Source: Anaerolineae bacterium (GTDB lineage Bacteria > Chloroflexota > Anaerolineae > Aggregatilineales > Phototrophicaceae). From it: 64,000 nucleotides of DNA. Numbering within the stretch: position 1 is the stretch's first letter; each line of letters starts with the position of its first letter. The stretch covers positions 1 to 64,000 of the forward strand of contig JAJDZQ010000009.1 in assembly GCA_022824565.1 (NCBI GenBank), written 5' to 3'. Shown here piece after piece: positions 50,649-59,034 of the stretch. The notes under the pieces were generated by a model. That model had not been told where the DNA came from. It made no database searches and saw only the letters and a program-made list of their open reading frames with translations. A program made the position numbers and the translations under genes.

Positions 50649-51896
50649 ATGCCGCAATTGCTCAATGTCGACGACGCGTTGGCGCAGATCATGGCTGATA
50701 TGCAGCCGCTGGGCAGCGAAAATGTCACGCTGGCCGAATCGCTGGATCGCGTCATCGCCGGCGACATCGCAGCGCCACTGGATTTGCCGCCATTCGACAA
50801 TTCAGCCATGGATGGCTATGCAATCCGCCACGAAGACAGCGTCAAAGCCAGCCCGCAGCAGCCAGTCAGCTTGCGCGTCACGCAGGATATATCAGCGGGA
50901 GCCACGCCAACCGGCAGCTTGCAGCCTGGGCAAGCCGCCCGCATCATGACCGGCGCGCCGGTGCCGCCTGGTTGCAGCGCGGTGGCACCTGTCGAAGACA
51001 CCAACGACAACTGGCGCAAAGGCAGCAACCTGAGCCCGCCCGAACAAGTTGAGATCTACAGCAGTTATGCGTTCGGCGCGAATATCCGACGCCAGGGCGA
51101 GAATATCGAATGCGGCGCTATGGTCATGCGAGCGGGCACAGTCGTCCAGCCGGCCGAAATCGGCATGTTGGCGGCGATCGGCTGTGCGCGCTTCGAGGTG
51201 GTGCGAAAGCCCAAGGTCGTCATCCTGGGCAGCGGCAATGAATTGGTCGATGTGCACGAAGCGCTGAGCGCTGGCAAGATCCGCGATACCAACAGCTATA
51301 CCTTGGCGGGCTTGATTCGGCAGGCTGGCGGTATCCCGATCCGCTTGCCGATTGCGCGCGACAATTTGCCAGAAATCCGCGCTTTGTACGAGCGCGCCCT
51401 GGGCATCAACCCCGACATGCTCATCAGCAGCGCGGGTGTTTCGGTCGGGGCAGCCGATCTGGTGCGCGAAGTCATGGACGAGCTGGGTGACATCGATATT
51501 TGGCGCATCAATATGCGGCCAGGCAAGCCGCTGGCTTATGGCACATTGCGAGGCATTCCTTTCTTCGGTTTGCCCGGCAACCCCGTTTCCACCATGGTGA
51601 CCTTCGAAGTGTTCGTGCGGCCCGCACTGGCGAAGCTGGCTCGGCGCGCGCTGCACAGAAAGACAATCGTGGCGACAGTCGCCGAAGATCTGCGAGCGGA
51701 TGGGCGGCGCAGCTACAACCGCGTGCGGCTTTCGCGCGAAGGCGCTGGCATTGTGGCGCATTCCACCGGCAACCAAAGTTCTGGCGCGCTGATGTCCATG
51801 CTGTTGGCGGATGGGCTGGCCATCATCCCGGCAGGGCAAGTTCTGGTGCCAGCCGGCAGTGAATTGCCCGTGCTGCTGCTGCGTCCGTTCGAATAA
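50649..51896 (+). CDS. moeA: Molybdopterin molybdenumtransferase
   Basis: A 415-residue enzyme that inserts molybdate into adenylylated molybdopterin. Visible are PPFDNSAMDGYAIR with the active-site Asp, GQAARIMTGAPVPPG, the MogA-like domain with VVILGSGNELVDV and KIRDTNSYTLAGLI, ISSAGVSVG, and the FGLPGNPVSTMVTFEVFVRP motif followed by domain IV. ATG 50649 has GGAG 9 bases upstream and a TATAAT box before it. Together with moaC and moaDE at 28.8-30.0 kb it shows a molybdenum-cofactor pathway spread over the chromosome. VKOR follows after 18 bases. Confidence 0.95.
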   Translation: MPQLLNVDDALAQIMADMQPLGSENVTLAESLDRVIAGDIAAPLDLPPFDNSAMDGYAIRHEDSVKASPQQPVSLRVTQDISAGATPTGSLQPGQAARIMTGAPVPPGCSAVAPVEDTNDNWRKGSNLSPPEQVEIYSSYAFGANIRRQGENIECGAMVMRAGTVVQPAEIGMLAAIGCARFEVVRKPKVVILGSGNELVDVHEALSAGKIRDTNSYTLAGLIRQAGGIPIRLPIARDNLPEIRALYERALGINPDMLISSAGVSVGAADLVREVMDELGDIDIWRINMRPGKPLAYGTLRGIPFFGLPGNPVSTMVTFEVFVRPALAKLARRALHRKTIVATVAEDLRADGRRSYNRVRLSREGAGIVAHSTGNQSSGALMSMLLADGLAIIPAGQVLVPAGSELPVLLLRPFE

Positions 51897-51914
51897 ACAG
51901 CGAGGTTGTTGACC

Positions 51915-52340
51915 ATGCGCGATATTCGCCGAATACAAATGCTGTTGGTCGTGATTGGGCTGGTGGTCGCGGCCTATTTGAGCTACTTGAAAATGACCGA
52001 TGTGCCAGCTGTCTGCGTAGAAGCCGGCGCTTTCGACTGCAATGTTGTGCTCAACAGCCGCTATTCAGAGCTGGCAGGCATACCCATCGCGTATCTGGGA
52101 TTGGCGGTGTATGCCATTGTCGGCGCGCTGCTGCTGCTGGAAACGCGCGTGGAATTTCTGCGCGAAAATGGCAGCCTGCTCATCTTCGGGATTGGGCTCT
52201 TCGCCTGGCTGTTTTCAATGTGGCTGGTCTATGTCCAGGTGGGCTTGCTGCAGGCGCTGTGTCCCTGGTGCCTGACGCACGAATTGAACTTTACGATTCT
52301 CTTCGGCACGATTGTCTATCGCGTAGTTCGTAGCTTATAA
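51915..52340 (+). CDS. Vitamin K epoxide reductase (VKOR) family protein
   Basis: A 141-residue, four-helix inner-membrane protein. The loop CVEAGAFDCNVVLNSRYSEL carries the two loop cysteines, and CPWC in the last helix is the redox centre that faces quinone. In bacteria VKOR replaces DsbB and re-oxidises a DsbA-like protein for disulfide formation. No thioredoxin domain is fused and no DsbA gene adjoins. ATG 51915 has GAGG 9 bases upstream; the gene is probably in the moeA transcript. Confidence 0.92.
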   Translation: MRDIRRIQMLLVVIGLVVAAYLSYLKMTDVPAVCVEAGAFDCNVVLNSRYSELAGIPIAYLGLAVYAIVGALLLLETRVEFLRENGSLLIFGIGLFAWLFSMWLVYVQVGLLQALCPWCLTHELNFTILFGTIVYRVVRSL

Positions 52341-52347
52341 GAATGGA

Positions 52348-53019
52348 TTAACGCGGCGCGCCACGCAAGGTTCGCGCCAGGATGTCCTCTTGCTGGCGGC
52401 GATGATTGCGCCGGTTGTTCTGTCGTCCGCTTTCACGATCCATAGCGCTGTCATCGCTTTGCATCGCGCGCTGGAAAGCCTGAGCCATAGAAGTGGGCAA
52501 GGCATCGTCTTCGTCTTCTTCAATTGCGACAGGCTCTTCGAGCTGCTTCATCGTCAAGTCGATCTTGCGCGGGCGGCCGCTCTTTTTGATGACTCGCACC
52601 TCGACAGCTTGTCCCACCTCGGCGATATCGCTGGGAGAGCGAACATAGCCATCGGCCATTTCTGAAACATGCACCATGCCGGGTCGTTCCGCGCCAAAAT
52701 CGACAAAAACGCCAAAATCTTCCACGCGGATGACTTCGCCCGTGTAGGTATTGCCCTGTTTGATGGTCGCCCAAGGCACAGCGGGCGGCTTTTCAAAGGT
52801 CAAGGCGACATGACCATCGCGCCGCGTCTTATAGACAAACGCAGTGATTTCTGCGCCTGGCTGCATGCTGATGTCGTTTTCATCCGCGCTGAGCTGCGAT
52901 ACATGCAGCAAGGCATCTTGCCCGGTGCCGATATCCACCAAGGCACCATAGATTCCCAAATGCCGCACTTTGCCGTGTACTTGCGCGCCGGTCATCAGCG
53001 CACCCGCTTCAACTGACAT
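52348..53019 (-). CDS. Protein with two S1 RNA-binding domains
   Basis: A 223-residue protein with two OB-fold S1 domains: residues about 10-80 (GAQVHGKVRHLGIYGALVDI, DALLHVSQL) and about 90-155 (GNTYTGEVIRVEDFGVFVDF, PGMVHVSEMADGY). The tail is acidic and then Arg/Gln-rich and probably disordered. Similar small S1 proteins (general stress protein 13, YfgK-like or S1-paralogues) bind RNA on ribosomes. ATG 53019 is chosen because of AGGGAAAG; a longer start is possible. It is convergent with VKOR, 7 bases apart. Confidence 0.85.
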   Translation of the reverse strand: MSVEAGALMTGAQVHGKVRHLGIYGALVDIGTGQDALLHVSQLSADENDISMQPGAEITAFVYKTRRDGHVALTFEKPPAVPWATIKQGNTYTGEVIRVEDFGVFVDFGAERPGMVHVSEMADGYVRSPSDIAEVGQAVEVRVIKKSGRPRKIDLTMKQLEEPVAIEEDEDDALPTSMAQAFQRAMQSDDSAMDRESGRQNNRRNHRRQQEDILARTLRGAPR

Positions 53020-53058
53020 ACTTTCCCTACTCCTCAAACTGGTGGTATCGTATCGGGC

Positions 53059-53745
53059 TTAGTTTGTCGGGCAGGCTACTTCGTCGCCGACGCCCTCGCC
53101 AACATAATCGTAGTTTTCACCGCTGTACTCCGCGAATGAGGTAAATCCCGCCCATTCGAACAAGCTGGTGCAGGTCAGCAACTGCTGTTGCTCAGCTTCG
53201 CCCAGATACAATACACCGATGATCTGGCTGCTGGTCGAAAGCGAACCCTGCGCGGGGCTGGCAACGAAGGCATAGACCACCAGGGAGCGGTCGGTATACA
53301 TCAACGCAACATAGGCTTGCTCATCGTTGAGCTGCTGGCCGACCGCATAGTCGGGTTCGCCATAGCGATCATAAACGGGCCCAAATGTCATAATCGGCGC
53401 TGTCTGCAGCAAGAACGATGATACAGATTCGCCGTCGCGGCTCACCAACTGGCAACAGCCTGGATTATCGCCCTCGGCAAAGGTGAAGCTGCGCGCCGGG
53501 TTGTCTTCCTGTGGATCGGGCTCTTCGACAATCTTGAAGCGATCATCGCTTTCGATGATCAATTTGGCATCACGATAGCTGGTTTCATCGGGGATTATGC
53601 CGTGCCAGCAGGGCGCTTCGCAGGGGTCGCCCGTCAACAAGCTGGTATCGCGCAATTTGGTTTCGTCCAGCAGGTTGACCTCGCCACTACAGGCAGAAAG
53701 CAGCAGCGCAGCCATTAACAGACACAGGGGCAGAAGTCGGTTCAT
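53059..53745 (-). CDS. Hypothetical lipoprotein with a PCxAPCW motif
   Basis: A 228-residue protein whose first 19 residues (MNRLLPLCLLMAALLLSAC) form a lipoprotein signal with a LSAC lipobox and lipidation at Cys19. The mature part contains GDPCEAPCWHGIIPDETSYR, a Cys-rich start followed by an alpha/beta domain with further Cys pairs (PGCCQL, LTCTS, VACP). I do not know a function; similar PCW motifs occur in lipoproteins of Chloroflexota as far as I recall. It lies downstream of, and on the same strand as, the large secreted protein. Confidence 0.7.
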   Translation of the reverse strand: MNRLLPLCLLMAALLLSACSGEVNLLDETKLRDTSLLTGDPCEAPCWHGIIPDETSYRDAKLIIESDDRFKIVEEPDPQEDNPARSFTFAEGDNPGCCQLVSRDGESVSSFLLQTAPIMTFGPVYDRYGEPDYAVGQQLNDEQAYVALMYTDRSLVVYAFVASPAQGSLSTSSQIIGVLYLGEAEQQQLLTCTSLFEWAGFTSFAEYSGENYDYVGEGVGDEVACPTN

Positions 53746-53847
53746 CTGGCTTCGCTTTCACAACCTAGCTGATGTGGCACCGCGACCATCATATCAGAGT
53801 CCGCCAGCATCTTGCAATAGCGCTGCGAATCGAATTTCATCTTGCGC

Positions 53848-55974
53848 TCAGCCTTCATTCACGGTCAACGTGAGCGTATAGACGCCTATCGTGCCGCCGT
53901 ACTGGTTGCCAAAGCGGGTGGCGATGATCGTATAGGGTCCGTTGTCAGGCAGGACGAACTCGCTGATGAGCGAATCGGTGTTGCGCCCGGTCGCGCTCAA
54001 CAGGTTGGGGTCGGCATCGTCATTGGTGGCCAGCTCGCGGTCGCCCGGGCTGATCAAATACAAGTTGGTATCGAGCGTCTGCGATGCCATGCTGATGCTG
54101 ATGGAATCGCCAGCAGCGCCGTTGAAGCCATAGACATCAAAGGTGTTGTCGCCGGAGATGATGCCAGAAACTGGCTGCCCAAACTGGATGGCGGGCGGGT
54201 CGAAGGCTTCATTCTGATAGGCCAACGTGCGGCTGCCCGCATCAATGAAGCCGGCTTCGCCAGCGCTCGCCACGCCAAGCGGATCGATGCTGAAATTGGT
54301 CAGGTAGCGCTGACCTGGCAGGGGGAATTGGATTTGGTTGATCAACGGGATGCCAGCGACCTCGATGACCAGCGCGAAATCGACCGGTGGCGGCTGCTCG
54401 GAGCAGGGATTTTGATACCAGACTTCCACCTCGTAGGTGCCAGGACGCATGCGGCCGGAGGGCCAATAAATATGCGAGACCGGCGCATCGCCCTCGGCAG
54501 GCACACAGTTGACATTGCCGTCCTCGGCCAAGATGCCGCCACTGGCCACGCTGGGATTGTCGTCATAGACCGACTCGCCGACTGGATCGCGCACCAGAAG
54601 CTGCAAGTCTGCGCCCGTGCTCCAGTAGAGGCTGACTTCGATATCGCCCTGCGGCAGATTCAGGGAGGCGGTCTGGGCGGGGGCATCGGCTGTTGCGCCG
54701 GTCACCGTGAGCTCAAATTGCCCGATAGTGCCGCCAAGCTCTTTGCCATAGCGCGTGGCGACGATGGTGTACAAACCATTGCTCAACAGGCGCGCATTAG
54801 CGATGCTGGAATCGGTCGTGCCGCCGGCATCATCGTTGATATTGACGACGGTTCCGGCTGGATCGACCAGTTGCAAGAGCGTGTCCAGGTTTGGCCCGAC
54901 AGCCTGCATGTTGATCGAAACGATTTCGCCGGCCACGCCTGCAAAGCGATACGCCACGACCGGATCGGCATTGGTGATTGCGCCTGTCACGGCTGTGCTG
55001 CGCGTAATGGGTTGCGCGACAGAAGCCGCAGCGGCATAGCCACTGGGCAGGACGTTCAGGCTGGTGCTGGGATACGCGCCGCCCGGGCTGACCACGACGT
55101 TGCCATCGGCGGCGATTTCAAAGCGGCCGACATAGACGCTGGATTGCCCAGGCGCAGGTGGCGATAAAACGCCAGATTGCTGACCGCTCAAAGCGCCATT
55201 GACACTGACATCGGTGAAAAATTGTACGCTGCCAGTCTGGTCATCGCAGGCGGATTCATAATAGACGATGATTTCGTAGCTGCCAGTCGGCAAATAGCCG
55301 GGCTGCCAGGTGGCGGTTTCGACCGAATTGTCGCTGACGACTTCGCAGAGGCCGTTGGCGTCAAAGCCAAAGAGGCCGCCGTTGCTGGTCGCGCGCGAAT
55401 CCCAGTGCAGCGCTTCGCCCGTGGGGTCGCGCAGCTCCAGATTGAGGTCGGCCGCGCCGCTCCAATTCAGGCGCACTTCAATGCCAGCATTCAACAAGAC
55501 AAGCGTGGTCTCGGCAGTTGCTGCGACTGCATCGACAGGCGCGGTAGTTGGGTCGGAAATCGCCAGCGAAAGCTCGTAGCTGGTGTCGGTTGCTGCGCTG
55601 CCCGGGGCGAAATAAACAAAAGCATGATAGCGACCGCCGGCTGCAAGGGGCACATCGGCCAGGCTAATCGCGCCCGCCGCGGCCATATCAGCCGCCTGCG
55701 CGATGGTGTAGCCGCCACTATCAACCAGCAAGAGCGCCAAGGGACTGCCCTGCCCCGACAAGGTTAGTGTTGCGACAGCGCCAGGAGCGGCATCAAAGAC
55801 GAAGGCAGACGCGCTGGCATCGGCATTCATTGCGCCCGAGGCAGGAAAGCTCGGCAGCAGCATTTTCTCGCCATCTTGCGCCGCCACCGGCAGCCAACAA
55901 GCCAGCAAAATCGTAAGTACAAGTCCCAAGGACCCGGCAAAGCCTTTGCGCAGAATCATAATCAAGCCAGGCAT
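53848..55974 (-). CDS. Large secreted beta-rich protein with duplicated domain units
   Basis: A 708-residue protein with an N-terminal signal (RKGFAGSLGLVLTILL, cut near PVAAQ). The rest is beta-rich, with segments such as NLDTLLQLVDPAGTVVNIND and DTNLYLISPGDRELATNDDA that resemble bacterial pre-peptidase C-terminal (PPC) domains. A second unit is duplicated: ADLNLELRDPTGEALHWDSR with TGSYEIIVYYESAC, and ADLQLLVRDPVGESVYDDNP with PGTYEVEVWYQNPC, each with one or two Cys. No enzyme domain is seen. ATG 55974 is preferred: GGAGG lies 8 bases upstream, inside a longer frame from 55989. It may be a cell-surface or matrix protein. Confidence 0.65.
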   Translation of the reverse strand: MPGLIMILRKGFAGSLGLVLTILLACWLPVAAQDGEKMLLPSFPASGAMNADASASAFVFDAAPGAVATLTLSGQGSPLALLLVDSGGYTIAQAADMAAAGAISLADVPLAAGGRYHAFVYFAPGSAATDTSYELSLAISDPTTAPVDAVAATAETTLVLLNAGIEVRLNWSGAADLNLELRDPTGEALHWDSRATSNGGLFGFDANGLCEVVSDNSVETATWQPGYLPTGSYEIIVYYESACDDQTGSVQFFTDVSVNGALSGQQSGVLSPPAPGQSSVYVGRFEIAADGNVVVSPGGAYPSTSLNVLPSGYAAAASVAQPITRSTAVTGAITNADPVVAYRFAGVAGEIVSINMQAVGPNLDTLLQLVDPAGTVVNINDDAGGTTDSSIANARLLSNGLYTIVATRYGKELGGTIGQFELTVTGATADAPAQTASLNLPQGDIEVSLYWSTGADLQLLVRDPVGESVYDDNPSVASGGILAEDGNVNCVPAEGDAPVSHIYWPSGRMRPGTYEVEVWYQNPCSEQPPPVDFALVIEVAGIPLINQIQFPLPGQRYLTNFSIDPLGVASAGEAGFIDAGSRTLAYQNEAFDPPAIQFGQPVSGIISGDNTFDVYGFNGAAGDSISISMASQTLDTNLYLISPGDRELATNDDADPNLLSATGRNTDSLISEFVLPDNGPYTIIATRFGNQYGGTIGVYTLTLTVNEG

Positions 55975-56070
55975 GCTTTGAACCTCCATCCGTGCAACAC
56001 GGAATCTCGCTGTACAGCGAAGTGTAGCCGATTATGCCGCAGTTTGCCAGTTGCGTCCTCGCCCGCGCGT

Positions 56071-56643
56071 CTAGCCAGCCCTAGCGCCATCCAGCCCCAA
56101 TTCCGATGCGTGGTCTTGCATGGCGCGCAGCACCAGCGGCACATGGAAACTCCAGACATCCACGCCCAGCGCTGCGCAACCATCGATCACATCCTGGCGA
56201 TTGACGCCGGCCGCGAATGCCTTGTCTTTCCACTTTTTGCGGATGCTTTTTATCTTGACATCGCGGATATCTTTGCTGGGGCGGACGAGGGCGACCGCGG
56301 TTATCAAGCCGGTCAGCTCGTCCACGGCATAGAGCGCCTTGTCGCGCAAGGTTACGCGGTCATCGGCAGCCAGCGGACCATGACTGAGGATGGTGCGGAT
56401 GTCTTCTTCGCCCAAGCCCCGCTCGCGCAGGATGGGCGCGCCGTGCATGGGGTGCTGCTCCAGCGAAGGGTGAATCTCCCAGTCGAAGTCGTGCAGCAAG
56501 CCGACCAGCCCCCAGGAATCGGGGTCTTCGTCATAGTGCTGGGCATAGGCGCGCATGGCGAATTCGACCGCCAGCATGTGCTTGCGCAGGGAGTCGGACT
56601 GCACGAATTCGCAGACGATGTTGTAGGCGTCGGAACGGTTCAC
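56071..56643 (-). CDS. HD-domain phosphohydrolase
   Basis: A 190-residue protein with an HD metal-dependent hydrolase motif: LRKHMLAVEFAM, then GLLHDFDWE supplying the HD pair, and a later ILSHG and AVDEL segment. The C-terminal half has VRPSKDIRDVKIKSIRKKWK, common in this bacterial subfamily. The nucleotide or nucleic-acid substrate is unknown. It starts with GTG 56643, overlapping the endonuclease stop (GTGA), with GAGGAAA about 10 bases before, so it is translationally coupled to the restriction genes. Its G+C is host-like, unlike theirs. Confidence 0.78.
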   Translation of the reverse strand: MNRSDAYNIVCEFVQSDSLRKHMLAVEFAMRAYAQHYDEDPDSWGLVGLLHDFDWEIHPSLEQHPMHGAPILRERGLGEEDIRTILSHGPLAADDRVTLRDKALYAVDELTGLITAVALVRPSKDIRDVKIKSIRKKWKDKAFAAGVNRQDVIDGCAALGVDVWSFHVPLVLRAMQDHASELGLDGARAG

Positions 56644-57554
56644 AGGGCAATTTCCTCGAAGACTTGGGGAATGATGACATCAAGCGCCGAGTCTAGGTCG
56701 CCATGGAAGGGAGCGCAAGGGATGTTTAGGTAGTTGGAGACGGTGTGCATGCGCTTGTAACCGTCAGGCGCGCCGAGCTCGATCCAGTGATGCCCGCGGT
56801 TGATGAGCTGGCGTTTGTTGTTGTCGCTGAGGGTCTGGGCGATGAAGATGTTAGAGCGGCGGGCGATGGCGCTGTCGGCGGATTCGGGGTTGCCCTTGCC
56901 CATTAGCTTGACCTCGCAGAAGAATTGCTGACCGGACGCGGACAGAAAATGAAAATCGACCTCGCGAGATTCGCCGGTGAGTCCCTTTCCGGCGTAATGA
57001 CTTGCCGGAACATGGTACAGCTTCGCCAATGTTAGCATGAGCGGCAGCTCGAGTCGCTTGCCCAGCCCGCTCCATGCGCCGCCGCGGATCTCGGCGTGCT
57101 TTGCGGCGAGCGTGTTGACGACGATGAGGGATTCGTGGAGGGAGAGGTGGGCGCTGAGATCCTGATAGCGGAGCGTCATTTCGAGACCAACCTCGGCGAA
57201 TTCCTGCGAGATTAGCGAACTTACGCGCCGCATTGTTTCTTCGTAATATTCAGGCGCGACTTGCAAAACGACCTTCCGCGCCGCGCTGCCATAGATATTC
57301 GTAATCGTCTTGTTATTTAGCCCAGTATAAATGGCGGTTTCGTCTTTGGAAAAGCTGCCGCTGAGGAAATATCGCTTGTACCAGTCTTCTTTAATGTTCA
57401 TGCCTTGTACTTTGGCGAGACAGATGTCCTTGAAGAAGTCCACGGTAAAGCGCATGAAGTCGTTGCTGATTTCGTTGATGACCGCCTTACGATAGTGCTC
57501 GCCCTTGATGATCATTCGCAGGACTTGCTTCATAGAGTCGTCTTGCAGTGGCAT
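56640..57554 (-). CDS. Type II restriction endonuclease, PD-(D/E)XK type, possibly CfrBI-like
   Basis: A 304-residue protein encoded directly after a cytosine-type methyltransferase. The catalytic site fits EVDF (Asp200) and FCEVKLMGKG (Glu214, Lys216), followed by NPESADSAIARRSNIFIAQT. The N-terminal 150 residues are helical and charged. From memory this resembles CfrBI-family enzymes (CCWWGG), but recognition cannot be deduced. It starts at ATG 57554, overlapping the methyltransferase stop by 1 base. Lower G+C than neighbours suggests transfer. Confidence 0.75.
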   Translation of the reverse strand: MPLQDDSMKQVLRMIIKGEHYRKAVINEISNDFMRFTVDFFKDICLAKVQGMNIKEDWYKRYFLSGSFSKDETAIYTGLNNKTITNIYGSAARKVVLQVAPEYYEETMRRVSSLISQEFAEVGLEMTLRYQDLSAHLSLHESLIVVNTLAAKHAEIRGGAWSGLGKRLELPLMLTLAKLYHVPASHYAGKGLTGESREVDFHFLSASGQQFFCEVKLMGKGNPESADSAIARRSNIFIAQTLSDNNKRQLINRGHHWIELGAPDGYKRMHTVSNYLNIPCAPFHGDLDSALDVIIPQVFEEIAL

Positions 57555-58936
57555 CAGGACTCGCTCTCAATAATGGGTATGAGTTCGTCGAGAGTGCAAA
57601 AGCGGGTTCTGTGTTGCATGGAATTGTCGCCCGACATCGTGTCTTTCATGCGCTCGACATAACGCGGTTCAAGCTCGGTCAAGAAGAAAGATCGGTTCAG
57701 CCTTTGTGCCGCCCGCCCCAATGTGCCGCTGCCAGCGAATGGATCAAATACCAGGTCACCGATATAGGAATAGTATTGTAGCACTCTATCGCAAAGTTCA
57801 TCGGGGAACACCGCACTATGAATCTTGTCGCTGACGGGGTCGATTTGCCATAGGTTCGTCTTCTCGAATCTCCCGCAAACCTTGCTGGCTTCTATGACCT
57901 CTTTCGGGTATTGGCGCATATTCCAATCCAGCAGACGCGGCGACCGTTTGCGGTAGACCATAACATATTCGGTAGTCGCGTTGGGTTTGTAACCCAGCGG
58001 TTTGCGGTGCTGCTGGAATCCGCCATTGCGGTTTTTTACAGATACCTCTGGTTTCGCCCAAATGATGTCGTCGATGAACTCCCAGTCTAAGTCGCAAATA
58101 ATACGGTGTAAGTCAAACGGAATGGGATATCGTTTGCTGGCATGCTTTCGGCTGAACCGAGCTACGATAACCGGAGATGTATTGACCAATAAAAAGCGCC
58201 CCTCTTTCGTGATGCGATGGACTTCCGCAAATACTTCGCCAAGGAAATCGAGGTATTGTTGATAGCTTTTGTAAATTGAATAGTCGCGAGCGTTGTAATA
58301 AGGAGGAGATGTAAAAGTTAGGTGAATGCATCCGTCGGGAAGCAGGCGCATGACCTTCCGAGTATCACCTTCTACAACAACATCCTTGAGATAGTCTGGA
58401 GACTGATAGTGCATTCCGTAGTCGGTGATGGGCTCGTCGGACCCAAATTCTTTCGAAAGTACATTTTGAATTTGCTCGTTGGGATGATCTCGAAGTTGCA
58501 TCAGTCGATTCCGAACTCGCTCGTTCGACTTGAACGTTAGAAGGCCGCGAATCGTCTGTAATACGACACTGGGATCAGCATTGTCCAAGAATCCGAGCAA
58601 CGTGGGGATAGTCCGCGCATCCCGCATACGTCCAATTGCCGATATAGCTTCACGACGTACAACAGAGCTTTGGTCGCATTTAGCCACTTCACTTAGTCGA
58701 TGTAAATGACCTACATCTTGTAGCTTGCCAAGGTTCTTCACTGCCCAGAATCGTGTATCCCTAATCGCGTCGGACAAGAAGGGCAAGAGCACGTCGCCGT
58801 CAAAGCCATAGGGCAACCGGCCTAGATTCTCCAAAATCACCCTTGCTTCAAGTGACGAAGAACACGACTTCAAATGGCGGTAAAGCTCATTAAGGTCACC
58901 ATCAATGTATTCTCGTACCTGCGCCCGACTCAACAT
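57554..58936 (-). CDS. DNA methyltransferase (beta class, m4C-type) with N-terminal HEAT repeats
   Basis: A 460-residue protein. Residues about 25-150 are HEAT/armadillo-like helical repeats (RDTRFWAVKNLGKLQDVGHL, VVRREAISAIGRMRDARTIP, PSVVLQTIRGLL). The methyltransferase half has TSPPYYN (209-215) as motif IV and DPFAGSGT (398-405) as motif I; this order defines the beta class, and TSPPY is typical of N4-cytosine enzymes. It should protect host DNA from the neighbouring endonuclease. ATG 58936 has AGGAAG upstream. The coding sequence is visibly poorer in G+C: the line at 58081 has 27 G/C of 60, that at 59701 has 43. Confidence 0.88.
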   Translation of the reverse strand: MLSRAQVREYIDGDLNELYRHLKSCSSSLEARVILENLGRLPYGFDGDVLLPFLSDAIRDTRFWAVKNLGKLQDVGHLHRLSEVAKCDQSSVVRREAISAIGRMRDARTIPTLLGFLDNADPSVVLQTIRGLLTFKSNERVRNRLMQLRDHPNEQIQNVLSKEFGSDEPITDYGMHYQSPDYLKDVVVEGDTRKVMRLLPDGCIHLTFTSPPYYNARDYSIYKSYQQYLDFLGEVFAEVHRITKEGRFLLVNTSPVIVARFSRKHASKRYPIPFDLHRIICDLDWEFIDDIIWAKPEVSVKNRNGGFQQHRKPLGYKPNATTEYVMVYRKRSPRLLDWNMRQYPKEVIEASKVCGRFEKTNLWQIDPVSDKIHSAVFPDELCDRVLQYYSYIGDLVFDPFAGSGTLGRAAQRLNRSFFLTELEPRYVERMKDTMSGDNSMQHRTRFCTLDELIPIIESES

Positions 58937-58981
58937 ACAGTTCGTCTTCCTGCAAAGCTCGGTCTATCAGACTCTTTCCCT

Positions 58982-59009
58982 ATATTATCAGCAGAAACCA
59001 CGCGAGCAA
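58982..59009 (-). promoter_or_regulatory. Possible promoter of the restriction-modification genes
   Basis: On the minus strand TTGCTC (59009-59004), 16 bases, TAATAT (58987-58982). It lies in the 98-base gap between fumC and the methyltransferase, about 45 bases before its ATG. Confidence 0.45.
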
Positions 59010-59034
59010 GCGAAGTTAGCTATAAGCCGTCACC

